In this document: piece by piece, positions 30,380 to 38,008 of the stretch
How the letters are laid out: every line of letters starts with the position of its first letter
Position numbering within the stretch: position 1 is the first letter of the stretch
NCBI GenBank assembly: GCA_006227085.1
Contig: SBFY01000117.1
Span: 1-38,008, forward strand
Direction of reading: 5' to 3'
Length of the DNA: 38,008 bases
Source: Gammaproteobacteria bacterium
GTDB lineage: Bacteria > Pseudomonadota > Gammaproteobacteria > Pseudomonadales > M0112
Made by a program: the position numbers and the translations under genes
Notes under the pieces: model-generated
Database searches by the model: none
What the model saw: only the letters and a program-made list of their open reading frames with translations
Told to the model about the DNA's origin: nothing

Positions 30380-32221
30380 ATGATTTCCCTTCGTTCATGG
30401 CTGGCGGTCTCGCTGGCTTGCTTGTCTTTATCCCTGCAGGCGGCTGATGCGCCTGCCAAGATGGAAACCACGCTGGTCACGGCCACGCGTACCCCGGTAG
30501 CCATGTCATCGGTGCTGCAGCCGGTCACTGTCATCACGGCAGATGATATCCAGCGGCTGCAGGCTGTCTCGTTGATGGATGTGTTGCGTGGTAATGCCGG
30601 TGTGACCGTGGTGAACAATGGTGGTCCCGGCAAGAACACATCAGTATTCCTGCGTGGCATGGAAGCGGACCAGCTGCTGGTGCTGGTCGATGGTGTGAAA
30701 ATGGGCTCGGCCACGGTAGGTGGTGCGGCGTTCCAGGATATCCCGGTGGAATTGATTGATCGCATCGAGATTGTGCGCGGCCCACGCTCTGGGCTGTATG
30801 GCTCTGAGGCCATGGGTGGTGTGATCCAGGTCTTTACCAAGCAAGGTGGTGAAGGCGTGAAGCCCTCCTTCTCGGTGACCGCCGGAACACACGACACCAC
30901 GCGCGTGCATGCTGGTGTGTCCGGCGGTGATGGCAAGCTTTGGTACAACGCCAATGCCGGCTATGAGAACACGGGTGGCTTCAACAGTTGCCGTTTGAAT
31001 ACCACCGGCAGTTTTACCTGCATGCCCGGTGAATATGAACCGGATGATGACGGGTATCGCAACGTTTCCGGCTCGTTTGCCATGGGTTATCGCATCGATG
31101 AGAAAACCGATGTTGCCGTGAACTGGTTGCGCACCGAAGGTGATAACGAATACGACGGTTCTTACGCCAATGAAAGCGAAACCAGCCAAACGGTGTATGG
31201 TGCCAAGGTGCGATTTGCGCCGGCGGATTTCTGGCAGGTGAGCGTGTCCGGTGGTTATAACGAAGATGCGTCGGACGATTTCTGGAATGGCCTGTTTGTG
31301 TCGCGTTTTGTGACCGAACGGCAAACCGGTGCCTGGCAGAATGATTTCCAGCTGGCGAAGGATCACCTGTTGACCATCGGTGGTGATTACCAGAATGACC
31401 GGGTGGACAGCAATACGCCGTTTGCGGTCGACTCACGCAAGAACACGGCCGGTTTTATCCAGTACCAGGGTGGGCTGTCATTCGTTGATGTGCAGGCATC
31501 CCTGCGGCAGGACGACAACGAGCAGTTCGGTCATCATGACACCGGTTCGTTCGCGTTGGGCTTTGGCCTGGCTGAAGGCTTGCGGTTGGTGACCTCATAC
31601 GGCACAGCGTTCAAGGCGCCAACATTCAACGAGTTGTATTACCCGTTTTTTGGTAACCCGAACCTGAAGCCGGAAGATTCGGAGAGCGTTGAAATCTCAT
31701 TGAAAGGTGAGGAGGCCTGGGGGCACTGGGAAGCCAATGTGTTCCAGACCGATATCGATGACCTGATTGCCTACGACAGCACGATTTTCTTGCCGAACAA
31801 TATTGATGAAGCACGTATTCGTGGTGTGGAAGGCGTGATCGGCTTCCAGTATGACGGTTGGTTTATCAATACGGCCCTGACCTTGCTGGAGCCGGAAATC
31901 GGCAGCGGTGTTAATGAAGGCAATACCTTGCCGCGCCGGGCCGAGCAAAGCCTGCGTGTCGATGTCGACAAGGATTTCGGGCGCTGGAGCCTGGGTGGAT
32001 CGGTGGTGGGCGAGCGTCACCGTTGGGATGACCTGGCCAATACCCGTGACCTGGGTGGCTATGCCACGGTGGACCTGCGCGCCGAATATGCCTTGTCGGA
32101 CGACTGGCGTGTGCAAGTGCGTGCCGAAAACCTGTTCAACAAGGAATATGAAACGGCGGAGTTCTATCCGCAGCCGGGGCAGGCGTTTTACCTGACCGTG
32201 CGTTACCAGCCGGGACGCTGA
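30380..32221 (+). CDS. btuB: BtuB-like TonB-dependent cobalamin receptor
   Basis: A 613-residue outer-membrane receptor: signal peptide (cut near LQA), TonB box ETTLVTATRTP (29-39), plug domain (SLMDVLRGNAGVTVVNNGG, VFLRGMEADQLLVLVDGVKMG, DRIEIVRGPRSGLYGSEAMGGVI), and a 22-strand barrel with the C-terminal signature NLFNKEYETAEFYPQPG. Length equals E. coli BtuB (614). The cobalamin riboswitch upstream supports the substrate assignment. ATG 30380 fits AGGAG 7 bases upstream; ATG 30374 is too close. The protein ends ...RYQPGR rather than in the terminal aromatic residue typical of barrels. Confidence 0.93.
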   Translation: MISLRSWLAVSLACLSLSLQAADAPAKMETTLVTATRTPVAMSSVLQPVTVITADDIQRLQAVSLMDVLRGNAGVTVVNNGGPGKNTSVFLRGMEADQLLVLVDGVKMGSATVGGAAFQDIPVELIDRIEIVRGPRSGLYGSEAMGGVIQVFTKQGGEGVKPSFSVTAGTHDTTRVHAGVSGGDGKLWYNANAGYENTGGFNSCRLNTTGSFTCMPGEYEPDDDGYRNVSGSFAMGYRIDEKTDVAVNWLRTEGDNEYDGSYANESETSQTVYGAKVRFAPADFWQVSVSGGYNEDASDDFWNGLFVSRFVTERQTGAWQNDFQLAKDHLLTIGGDYQNDRVDSNTPFAVDSRKNTAGFIQYQGGLSFVDVQASLRQDDNEQFGHHDTGSFALGFGLAEGLRLVTSYGTAFKAPTFNELYYPFFGNPNLKPEDSESVEISLKGEEAWGHWEANVFQTDIDDLIAYDSTIFLPNNIDEARIRGVEGVIGFQYDGWFINTALTLLEPEIGSGVNEGNTLPRRAEQSLRVDVDKDFGRWSLGGSVVGERHRWDDLANTRDLGGYATVDLRAEYALSDDWRVQVRAENLFNKEYETAEFYPQPGQAFYLTVRYQPGR

Positions 32222-32252
32222 TCCCGCTGTCTCATCGTAAAGGTGGGCGTAT

Positions 32253-32273
32253 CGGGCAGCCAGTGGCTGCCCG
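32253..32273. repeat. Strong 9-bp hairpin after btuB, no T tract
   Basis: CGGGCAGCC (32253-32261), loop AGT, GGCTGCCCG (32265-32273). A perfect G+C-rich stem 32 bases after btuB. The following AATGCTTT is a poor U tract, so this may be an mRNA 3' stabiliser or a Rho-assisted stop rather than a full intrinsic terminator. Confidence 0.6.
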
Positions 32274-32368
32274 AATGCTTTGGGGATGTCGTGGTGGCCT
32301 GTTTTGGCTGGAGGCAGGGAGCGGCATCGGTTAGAATGGCCGCCGTTTTTCACTGTCCGGCCGCTGTC

Positions 32369-33464
32369 ATGGAAATCAACCCGCTGATCAATGCCCTCGA
32401 AGACCTGCGTGAGCGTACGGAAGTGCTCAGGGGGTATCTTTGACTATGCCAATCGCAAGGACCGGCTCGCCGAAGTAGAGCTGGAGCTGGCCGAGCCGGG
32501 GGTATGGGAAGACCCCGAACGCGCCCAGGCGCTCGGCAAGGAGCGTTCGGCACTGGAGGCCGTGGTCAAGACGATCGATGAGCTGGACCAGGGCATCACC
32601 GATAACGGTGACCTGCTGGAGATGGCGCGCGAGGAAAATGACGAAGACACGCTGAAGGCGATTGACAGCGATATCGCCAAGCTGGAGTCGAGTCTCGCCA
32701 CACTGGAATTCCGCCGCATGTTCTCTGGCGAGATGGATGCCAATAACGCGTTCCTCGATATCCAGTCCGGTTCGGGTGGTACCGAGGCGCAGGACTGGGC
32801 GGAAATGCTGCTGCGCATGTACCTGCGCTGGGGTGAGGATCACGGTTTCAAGACGGAATTGCTGGAAGCCTCGGCCGGTGAAGTGGCTGGCATCAAGAGT
32901 GCCACGGTGCGCTTTGAAGGTGAATATGCCTATGGCTGGCTGCGCACGGAAACGGGCGTGCACCGGCTGGTGCGCAAATCACCGTTTGATTCCGGTAATC
33001 GCCGTCATACCTCGTTTTCGGCCGTGTTTGTCTCGCCGGAAGTGGATGACGACATCGAAATCGAAATCAATCCGGCCGATGTGCGCACTGACACCTACCG
33101 GGCGTCAGGCGCCGGTGGCCAGCACGTCAACAAAACCGATTCAGCTGTGCGCCTGACGCACATCCCGACCAATACCGTGGTGTCGTGCCAGACGGAACGT
33201 TCCCAGCACCAGAACCGTGATCGGGCCTGGAAAATGCTGCGTGCCAAGTTGTATGAACTGGAAATGCAGAAGCGCCGTTCCGAGCAGCAGAAGCTGGAAG
33301 ACAGCAAGTCGGATATTGGCTGGGGCAGCCAGATCCGCTCGTATGTACTGGATGATGCGCGCATCAAGGATTTACGCACCGGCGTGGAAACCCGCAACAC
33401 CCAGGCTGTCCTCGATGGCAAACTGGATCCGTTTATTGAAGCGTCCCTGAAGCAGGGCTTGTAA
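32369..33464 (+). CDS. prfB: Peptide chain release factor 2 (programmed +1 frameshift)
   Basis: RF2, 364 residues after frameshifting (32369..32440 joined to 32442..33464). It terminates translation at UAA and UGA. The first 24 codons end at an in-frame UGA; a +1 slip at CUU continues into the long frame. Features: stop-recognition tripeptide SPF (RKSPFDSGNRRHTSF) and the catalytic GGQ in GAGGQHVNKTDSAVR. Length after the shift matches E. coli RF2 (365). lysS begins 12 bases downstream, the usual prfB-lysS pair. Confidence 0.97.
32429..32444 (+). other. prfB programmed +1 frameshift site
   Basis: AGGGGG Shine-Dalgarno-like stimulator (32429-32434), UAU, slippery CUU (32438-32440), in-frame UGA (32441-32443) followed by C. 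This is the canonical RF2 autoregulatory site: low RF2 slows decoding of UGA and favours the slip. Confidence 0.97.
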
Positions 33465-33475
33465 GGTCGAGAGTC

Positions 33476-34981
33476 ATGTCTGAACAACACAATGAGAACC
33501 ACCTGATTGCCGAGCGTCGCCAGAAGTTGGCGCAATTACGCCAGCAAGGTGTGGCATTCCCGAACCAGTACCGCCGCGATAGCCTGGCGCAAGCCTTGCA
33601 GGCAGAACTGGGTGACAAGGAAAAGGCGGAGCTGGAACAGCTGGATCGCCAGGCTGCAGTGGCGGGGCGCATCATGGCGCGCCGTGGCCCGTTCCTGGTG
33701 CTGCAGGATGCCAGCGGTCGTATCCAGCTGTATGCCGACAAGGATTTGCCGGAAGCGGTGCTGGCTGGCATCAAGGGTTGGGATATCGGCGATATCGTCT
33801 GGGTGAAGGGGCCCGTGCACAAATCCGGTAAGGGCGATTTGTATGTCTATATCCGCGAAGCCCATCTGTTGACCAAATCCCTGCGCCCGTTACCGGATAA
33901 ATGGCATGGCCTGACCGATACCGAAACCCGTTACCGCCAGCGTTATGTGGATCTCATCATGAACGACGAGGCGCGGCGCGTGTTCCGTACCCGTTCGATC
34001 GTTATCGACGCCATCCGTGATTACCTGACCGATCGTGATTTCCTGGAAGTGGAGACGCCCATGCTGCACCCGATTCCGGGTGGTGCTGCCGCGCGTCCGT
34101 TTGTCACGCACCACAATGCGCTCGACCTGGAAATGTTCCTGCGTATCGCACCGGAGCTGTACCTGAAGCGGTTGGTGGTGGGTGGCTTTGAACGCGTGTT
34201 TGAAATCAACCGCAATTTCCGTAACGAAGGCCTGTCAACGCGCCATAATCCTGAATTCACCATGATCGAGTTCTACCAGGCCTATGCCGATTACCGTGAT
34301 CTCATGGATACCACGGAAGACATGTTGCGTTATGTGACCCAGCGTGCCTTGGGGACCACGCAATTTGTGAATACCCATCGTGACATGCATGGCGAAGTCA
34401 CACGCACGGTGCATTACGATTTTGCGCAGCCTTTTGCCCGTATGAGCGTGTTTGATTCGGTGTTGCACTTCAATCCGGAGATCACGGCGGAGCAGTTGTC
34501 AGACATGGCTTCAGCGACGGCGATCGCGAAAAAACTCGGCATTGATGTGAAGCCGGGTTGGGGGCTGGGCAAGGTGCAGACCATGATCTTTGAGGAAACG
34601 GTTGAGCATCGACTGGAGCAGCCGACATTCATCACCGAATACCCGACAGAAGTGTCACCGTTGGCACGTCGTAATGATGACAATCCGGCCGTCACCGACC
34701 GGTTCGAGTTTTTTGTCGGTGGCCGTGAGTTGGCTAACGGTTTCTCCGAGTTGAATGATGCCGAGGATCAGGCCGAACGTTTCCGCAAGCAGGTGGAAGA
34801 AAAAGAAGCGGGTGATGACGAAGCCATGCATTTTGATGCCGACTATGTCACCGCGCTGGAATATGGTTTGCCGCCCACTGCCGGCGAAGGCATTGGTATC
34901 GACCGATTGGTGATGCTGTTGACCGATTCGGCTTCCATCCGTGATGTGTTGCTGTTCCCGCATATGCGACCGCTGGGTTAA
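33476..34981 (+). CDS. lysS: Lysyl-tRNA synthetase (class II)
   Basis: A 501-residue class II LysRS. The N-terminal OB-fold anticodon domain (AVAGRIMARRGPFLVLQDASGRIQLYADK) is followed by the catalytic core: motif 2 FERVFEINRNFRNEGLSTRHNPEFTMIEFYQAY and motif 3 GEGIGIDRLVMLLTDSASIRDVLLFPHMRP. ATG 33476 has AAGG/GAGAG upstream. Length is like E. coli LysS (505). Confidence 0.98.
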   Translation: MSEQHNENHLIAERRQKLAQLRQQGVAFPNQYRRDSLAQALQAELGDKEKAELEQLDRQAAVAGRIMARRGPFLVLQDASGRIQLYADKDLPEAVLAGIKGWDIGDIVWVKGPVHKSGKGDLYVYIREAHLLTKSLRPLPDKWHGLTDTETRYRQRYVDLIMNDEARRVFRTRSIVIDAIRDYLTDRDFLEVETPMLHPIPGGAAARPFVTHHNALDLEMFLRIAPELYLKRLVVGGFERVFEINRNFRNEGLSTRHNPEFTMIEFYQAYADYRDLMDTTEDMLRYVTQRALGTTQFVNTHRDMHGEVTRTVHYDFAQPFARMSVFDSVLHFNPEITAEQLSDMASATAIAKKLGIDVKPGWGLGKVQTMIFEETVEHRLEQPTFITEYPTEVSPLARRNDDNPAVTDRFEFFVGGRELANGFSELNDAEDQAERFRKQVEEKEAGDDEAMHFDADYVTALEYGLPPTAGEGIGIDRLVMLLTDSASIRDVLLFPHMRPLG

Positions 34982-34991
34982 TGGTGCGCAT

Positions 34992-35019
34992 AAAAAAGCC
35001 GGCATTTGCCGGCTTTTTT
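34992..35019 (+). terminator. Intrinsic terminator between lysS and sirB2 (bidirectional)
   Basis: Six A, GCCGGC (34998-35003), loop ATTT, GCCGGC (35008-35013), six T. The symmetric A and T runs allow it to stop both lysS and the convergent minus-strand gene. Confidence 0.93.
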
Positions 35020-35031
35020 ATGCCTGTCTTG

Positions 35032-35409
35032 TCACAGGAAAAATAATGGCAGGTGAGTCCTGGCGACCCCGGCGATATACACAAACGTTGCAATCGCCAG
35101 CAACCAGGCCGCGATACGCACCGGTTTGCTTTTGCCGAAACGCAATGCGACCAGTCCCAGTCCGATGTACACCAGCAGGCCGATGACTTTTGCCGTCAGC
35201 CAGTCGGTGGTAAACGGGTATTGCTGGATGCTGATGGCCAGGTAGGCGGCACTGCACAGCAGGATGGTGTCGTTCACATGCGGCAGGATCTTGACCAGTT
35301 TGTGTTTCATCCAGCCGGCATCATTGATCATGCCAATGCCACGAATGATGAAACCCACGATGGAAATGACGGCAGTCAACATGTGCAGGTGTTTGATGGC
35401 GATATACAT
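35032..35409 (-). CDS. SirB2 family membrane protein
   Basis: A 125-residue inner-membrane protein with four TM segments and the SirB2 pattern: IKHLHMLTAVISIVGFIIRG, KILPHVNDTILLCSAAYLA, WLTAKVIGLLVYIGLGLVAL, and a C-terminal VYIAGVARTH. Its family was named from Salmonella sirB2, but the role is unclear. It lies 3 bases after xseA on the same strand, so it is cotranscribed. Confidence 0.93.
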   Translation of the reverse strand: MYIAIKHLHMLTAVISIVGFIIRGIGMINDAGWMKHKLVKILPHVNDTILLCSAAYLAISIQQYPFTTDWLTAKVIGLLVYIGLGLVALRFGKSKPVRIAAWLLAIATFVYIAGVARTHLPLFFL

Positions 35410-35412
35410 GGT

Positions 35413-36768
35413 TCAGTCCTTGTTGGGTGTGATCCGGTTAATGGTGCAGTGCAGGGTGTCCTCGGCAAGCCGTGCACTGATCGTGTCGCCAGCGGCAAGG
35501 GTTTTGCCGCTGCGCAAAATCGCGTGTTGCTGGTCACGCACGATCGCATAACCCCGGCCCAGCGTGGCCAAGGGACTCAGTGAGTTCAACAGCTGCGCCT
35601 GGCTGGCCAGCTGCCATTGGCAACGCTGTTGGTGATTCCGCATCTGCTGGAGTAATTGCTGTTGTTGCTGCCGTACGTGCTGGCGTATCTGGCGGAGGGT
35701 GGCCGCAGGATTGTGTTGCAGGCAGTGCGCGCGCAGGGTGGATACCTGGTGCTGCCGGTTACGCAGGGCTTGCTGTAGCCCGTTATGCAGTCGCTGTGCC
35801 AGTCCTTGCACGGTGTCACGTTGCCGCTGCAATTGCTCGCCAGGGTGGCGCAGTTGGCGACTGAGCCAGTCCAGGTGTTGCTGGCGATTGTGATGCTGGT
35901 GCTGCCATTGCCGCAGCAGTCGTTGCTGTTGGTAACGGATGGAGGCCAACCATTCCCCGCGATCCGGGCTGACCAGCTCGGCGGCGGCAGAGGGTGTGGC
36001 AGCGCGGGCATCGGCCACGAGATCGGCAATCGTGATATCCACTTCATGCCCGACGGCGGACACGACCGGCAGGTGGCTGGCGGCAATCGCGCGGGCCACG
36101 ATTTCCTGGTTGAAGGCGTTGAGGTCTTCCAGCGAGCCGCCGCCGCGACCGACGATGAGGAGGTCCAGCGGGATATCCAGTTGGCTGCCAAGGCGGTTGG
36201 CCCGTTCGATGGCAGCGACAATGTGCCTGGGGGCGGACTCACCCTGCACCAGGGTCGGGAAAACGGTGATGCGCATGGCCGGGAAGCGTCGCCGCAATAC
36301 GGTGATGATGTCGTGTATGGCCGCGCCAGTGGGCGAGGTCACCACGCCGATATGGCGGGGCAGTTTCGGTAATGGGCGCTTGCGGGCTTGCGCAAACAGG
36401 CCCTCGGCCTGCAGTTGGGCCTTGAGGGCCTCGAAGGCGCGTTGCAAGGCACCGAGGCCTGCATCTTCCAGGTGCTCGATGATGAGCTGGAACTGGCCGC
36501 GGGGCTCATACAGGCTGATTTTCCCCCGCACCAGCACCTGCATGCCGTTAGTGACCGGGGTACGGACGCGGATATTCTGGCGCCGGAACATGCTGCAGCT
36601 GACCTGCGCCTCATCGTCCTTGAGGGTGAAGTACCAATGTCCCGAGCCGGGGGTGCTGAGGCCGGACAGTTCCCCTTCCACCCAGACCGCCGGGAAGCAT
36701 TCTTCCAGCAGGCCACGGGCCTGGCGGGTGAGCTGGCTTACGGTGAGGGTGGGGCGGCTGTCGGTCAT
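35413..36768 (-). CDS. xseA: Exodeoxyribonuclease VII large subunit
   Basis: A 451-residue XseA: N-terminal OB fold (LTRQARGLLEECFPAVWVEGELSG, WYFTLKDDEAQVSCSMFR), then the catalytic domain (IGVVTSPTGAAIHDIITVLRRRFP, VGRGGGSLEDLNAFN, SAVGHEVDITIADLVADARAATPSAAAELVSPD), and a long Gln/His-rich coiled coil (about 270-400). The C-terminus has LGRGYAIV. With XseB it degrades ssDNA to oligonucleotides. It is divergent from guaB. Confidence 0.97.
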   Translation of the reverse strand: MTDSRPTLTVSQLTRQARGLLEECFPAVWVEGELSGLSTPGSGHWYFTLKDDEAQVSCSMFRRQNIRVRTPVTNGMQVLVRGKISLYEPRGQFQLIIEHLEDAGLGALQRAFEALKAQLQAEGLFAQARKRPLPKLPRHIGVVTSPTGAAIHDIITVLRRRFPAMRITVFPTLVQGESAPRHIVAAIERANRLGSQLDIPLDLLIVGRGGGSLEDLNAFNQEIVARAIAASHLPVVSAVGHEVDITIADLVADARAATPSAAAELVSPDRGEWLASIRYQQQRLLRQWQHQHHNRQQHLDWLSRQLRHPGEQLQRQRDTVQGLAQRLHNGLQQALRNRQHQVSTLRAHCLQHNPAATLRQIRQHVRQQQQQLLQQMRNHQQRCQWQLASQAQLLNSLSPLATLGRGYAIVRDQQHAILRSGKTLAAGDTISARLAEDTLHCTINRITPNKD

Positions 36769-36779
36769 GGGGAATCCGG

Positions 36780-36808
36780 TTTACCGTCTGGCTGCCCCGG
36801 ATTATAAT
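36780..36808 (+). promoter_or_regulatory. Promoter of guaB
   Basis: TTTACC (36780-36785), 17-bp spacer, TATAAT (36803-36808). The -10 sits in the palindrome ATTATAAT (36801-36808), so the same bases also read TATAAT on the minus strand facing xseA, although no matching -35 is seen on that side. GC-rich discriminator-like bases follow. Confidence 0.75.
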
Positions 36809-36841
36809 GCAACGCCTCTTCACATACCCGGGCGAGCACCT

Positions 36842-38008
36842 ATGCTGCGAATCGTTGAGGAAGCACTCACCTTTGATGATGTCCTACTCCTGCCGGCCTA
36901 TTCGGACGTCACTGCCAAGGACGTCTCGCTCGAAACCCGCCTGACGCGTGACATCACCCTGAAAATCCCGCTGGTCTCCTCGGCCATGGACACGGTGACC
37001 GAATCCCGTCTGGCGATTGCGCTGGCCGAGGAAGGTGGCATCGGCATCATCCACAAGAGCATGACGATTGAGGAACAGGCGCGTCATGTGCGGGCGGTGA
37101 AAAAATTCGAGAGTGGTGTGGTCAAGGATCCGATCACCATTGATGCCAATGCCACGGTGGCGGATTTGCTGGCCCTGAAAGACATCTACAACATTTCCGG
37201 TGTACCGGTACTGGACCAGGGACACCTGGTCGGCATCGTGACCAACCGGGATGTGCGTTACCAGACAAATCGTGATGCACCGATCTCCAGTGTGATGACG
37301 CCGAAGCCGAAACTGGTGACCGTCAAGGAAGGGGCGGCGGGCGATAACGTCAAGCAACTCCTGCACCAGCACCGCATCGAGAAAGTGCTGGTGGTCGACG
37401 ATGACTTCAACCTGAAGGGCATGATCACGGCGAAGGATTTCGAGAAATCACGTCGTTACCCCAATGCCTCCAAGGACAGTGCCGGCCAGTTGCGCGTGGG
37501 CGCAGCGGTGGGTGTGGGTCCTGATACCGATGACCGCGTGGCGGCGCTGGTGGAAGCCGGTGTCGATGTGATCGTGGTGGATACCGCACATGGCCATTCG
37601 CGCAATGTGCTCGAGCGCGTCAAACGCATCAAGAAAATGTACCCGCAGATGCAGGTCATTGGCGGCAATATTGCCACGGCCGATGCAGCCCGTGCCTTGC
37701 TGGAAGCCGGTGCTGATGGTGTGAAAGTCGGTATTGGCCCGGGTTCGATTTGCACGACCCGTATCGTGACGGGTATCGGTGTGCCGCAGATCAGTGCGGT
37801 GGCCAATGTTGTGAAAGCCCTCGAAGGTACCGGTGTGCCGGTGATCGCTGATGGCGGTATCCGTTACTCCGGTGATATCGCCAAGGCGATTGCTGCAGGT
37901 GCGCATGCCGTCATGCTGGGCAGTTTGCTGGCCGGTACCGAAGAAGCGCCGGGAGAAGTGGAGTTGTACCAGGGCCGTACCTACAAGGCCTATCGTGGTA
38001 TGGGTTCC
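36842..38008 (+). CDS. guaB: Inosine-5'-monophosphate dehydrogenase (3' end beyond the window)
   Basis: The first 389 residues of IMPDH (normally ~488), which oxidises IMP to XMP with NAD+ in GMP synthesis. Seen: N-terminal EEALTFDDVLLLPAYSD, VSSAMDTVTE, GGIGIIHKSMT, two CBS domains inserted at about 93-205 (ITAKDFEKSRRYPNA marks their end), GVDVIVVDTAHGHS, and the active-site loop GPGSICTTRIVTG with the catalytic cysteine at 304. The frame is open to the last base. The ribosome site is weak (GGGCGAG). Confidence 0.97.
   Translation, partial: MLRIVEEALTFDDVLLLPAYSDVTAKDVSLETRLTRDITLKIPLVSSAMDTVTESRLAIALAEEGGIGIIHKSMTIEEQARHVRAVKKFESGVVKDPITIDANATVADLLALKDIYNISGVPVLDQGHLVGIVTNRDVRYQTNRDAPISSVMTPKPKLVTVKEGAAGDNVKQLLHQHRIEKVLVVDDDFNLKGMITAKDFEKSRRYPNASKDSAGQLRVGAAVGVGPDTDDRVAALVEAGVDVIVVDTAHGHSRNVLERVKRIKKMYPQMQVIGGNIATADAARALLEAGADGVKVGIGPGSICTTRIVTGIGVPQISAVANVVKALEGTGVPVIADGGIRYSGDIAKAIAAGAHAVMLGSLLAGTEEAPGEVELYQGRTYKAYRGMGS

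Noticed and set aside
32332..32337. TAGAAT as the prfB -10
   Set aside because: The nearest -35-like TTGGCT is 22 bp away, so I do not list a promoter; it may still be real.
32441..32443. Premature stop in prfB as a mutation or sequencing error
   Set aside because: The context AGGGGG-TAT-CTT-TGA-C is the known programmed frameshift site and both frames align with RF2.
1..38008. CRISPR arrays, insertion sequences, integrases other than XerD, rRNA
   Set aside because: No regularly spaced repeats, transposase motifs, target-site duplications or rRNA sequence seen when reading through; XerD is the housekeeping recombinase.

Overview
The window looks like core chromosome from a moderately GC-rich gammaproteobacterium. 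The blocks queA-tgt, corC/yfjD-ypjD-ffh, rpsP-rimM-trmD-rplS, xerD-dsbC, hom-thrC-recJ, prfB-lysS and xseA/guaB are characteristic of Pseudomonas, Cellvibrio, Spongiibacter and related lineages. I cannot fix the genus from sequence alone. No insertion sequence, prophage, CRISPR array or rRNA is visible. One tRNA gene, tRNA-Leu(CAA), is present.

Layout. 1-7467 is an accessory block. It holds the 3' part of a 3-ketosteroid-dehydrogenase-like flavoprotein, a DUF4156 lipoprotein, a DUF1631 protein followed by a PilZ (c-di-GMP) protein, and a four-helix membrane protein that resembles the emopamil-binding/EXPERA (sterol isomerase) fold. A small secreted four-cysteine protein overlaps the latter, and a Tat-exported KSTD-like flavoprotein converges on the pair. 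The block suggests steroid or sterol-like chemistry, partly outside the cytoplasm. 7532-14172 carries an AI-2E-family permease, tRNA-Leu, a queuosine operon (queA, tgt) that runs on into a NIF3/YqfO-like gene, a gamma carbonic anhydrase and DUF1289, and then corC-like and ypjD-like genes on the minus strand. 14296-25393 is a long plus-strand housekeeping run: ffh, the ribosomal/tRNA-methylation operon rpsP-rimM-trmD-rplS, xerD, dsbC, alaC, hom, thrC and recJ.

25499-32221 is a second accessory block. It contains a small lipoprotein, a MenA-like UbiA prenyltransferase, a DUF1499 protein, a minus-strand copAB copper operon, a divergent cysteine-rich lipoprotein, and a cobalamin riboswitch in front of a BtuB-like TonB receptor. 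The riboswitch has a legible expression platform in which the btuB Shine-Dalgarno is paired in an 8-bp stem. 32369-38008 returns to housekeeping: prfB with its programmed +1 frameshift, lysS, a SirB2-family gene, xseA, and the 5' part of guaB, which runs off the window.

Regulation visible in the sequence: good sigma70-type promoters in front of the DUF4156 lipoprotein, tRNA-Leu, rpsP, the btuB riboswitch and guaB; intrinsic terminators after the first gene, the DUF4156 gene, rplS and lysS; perfect inverted repeats in or near the control regions of the DUF4156, DUF1631 and ffh genes; and mutually exclusive hairpins in the rpsP leader.
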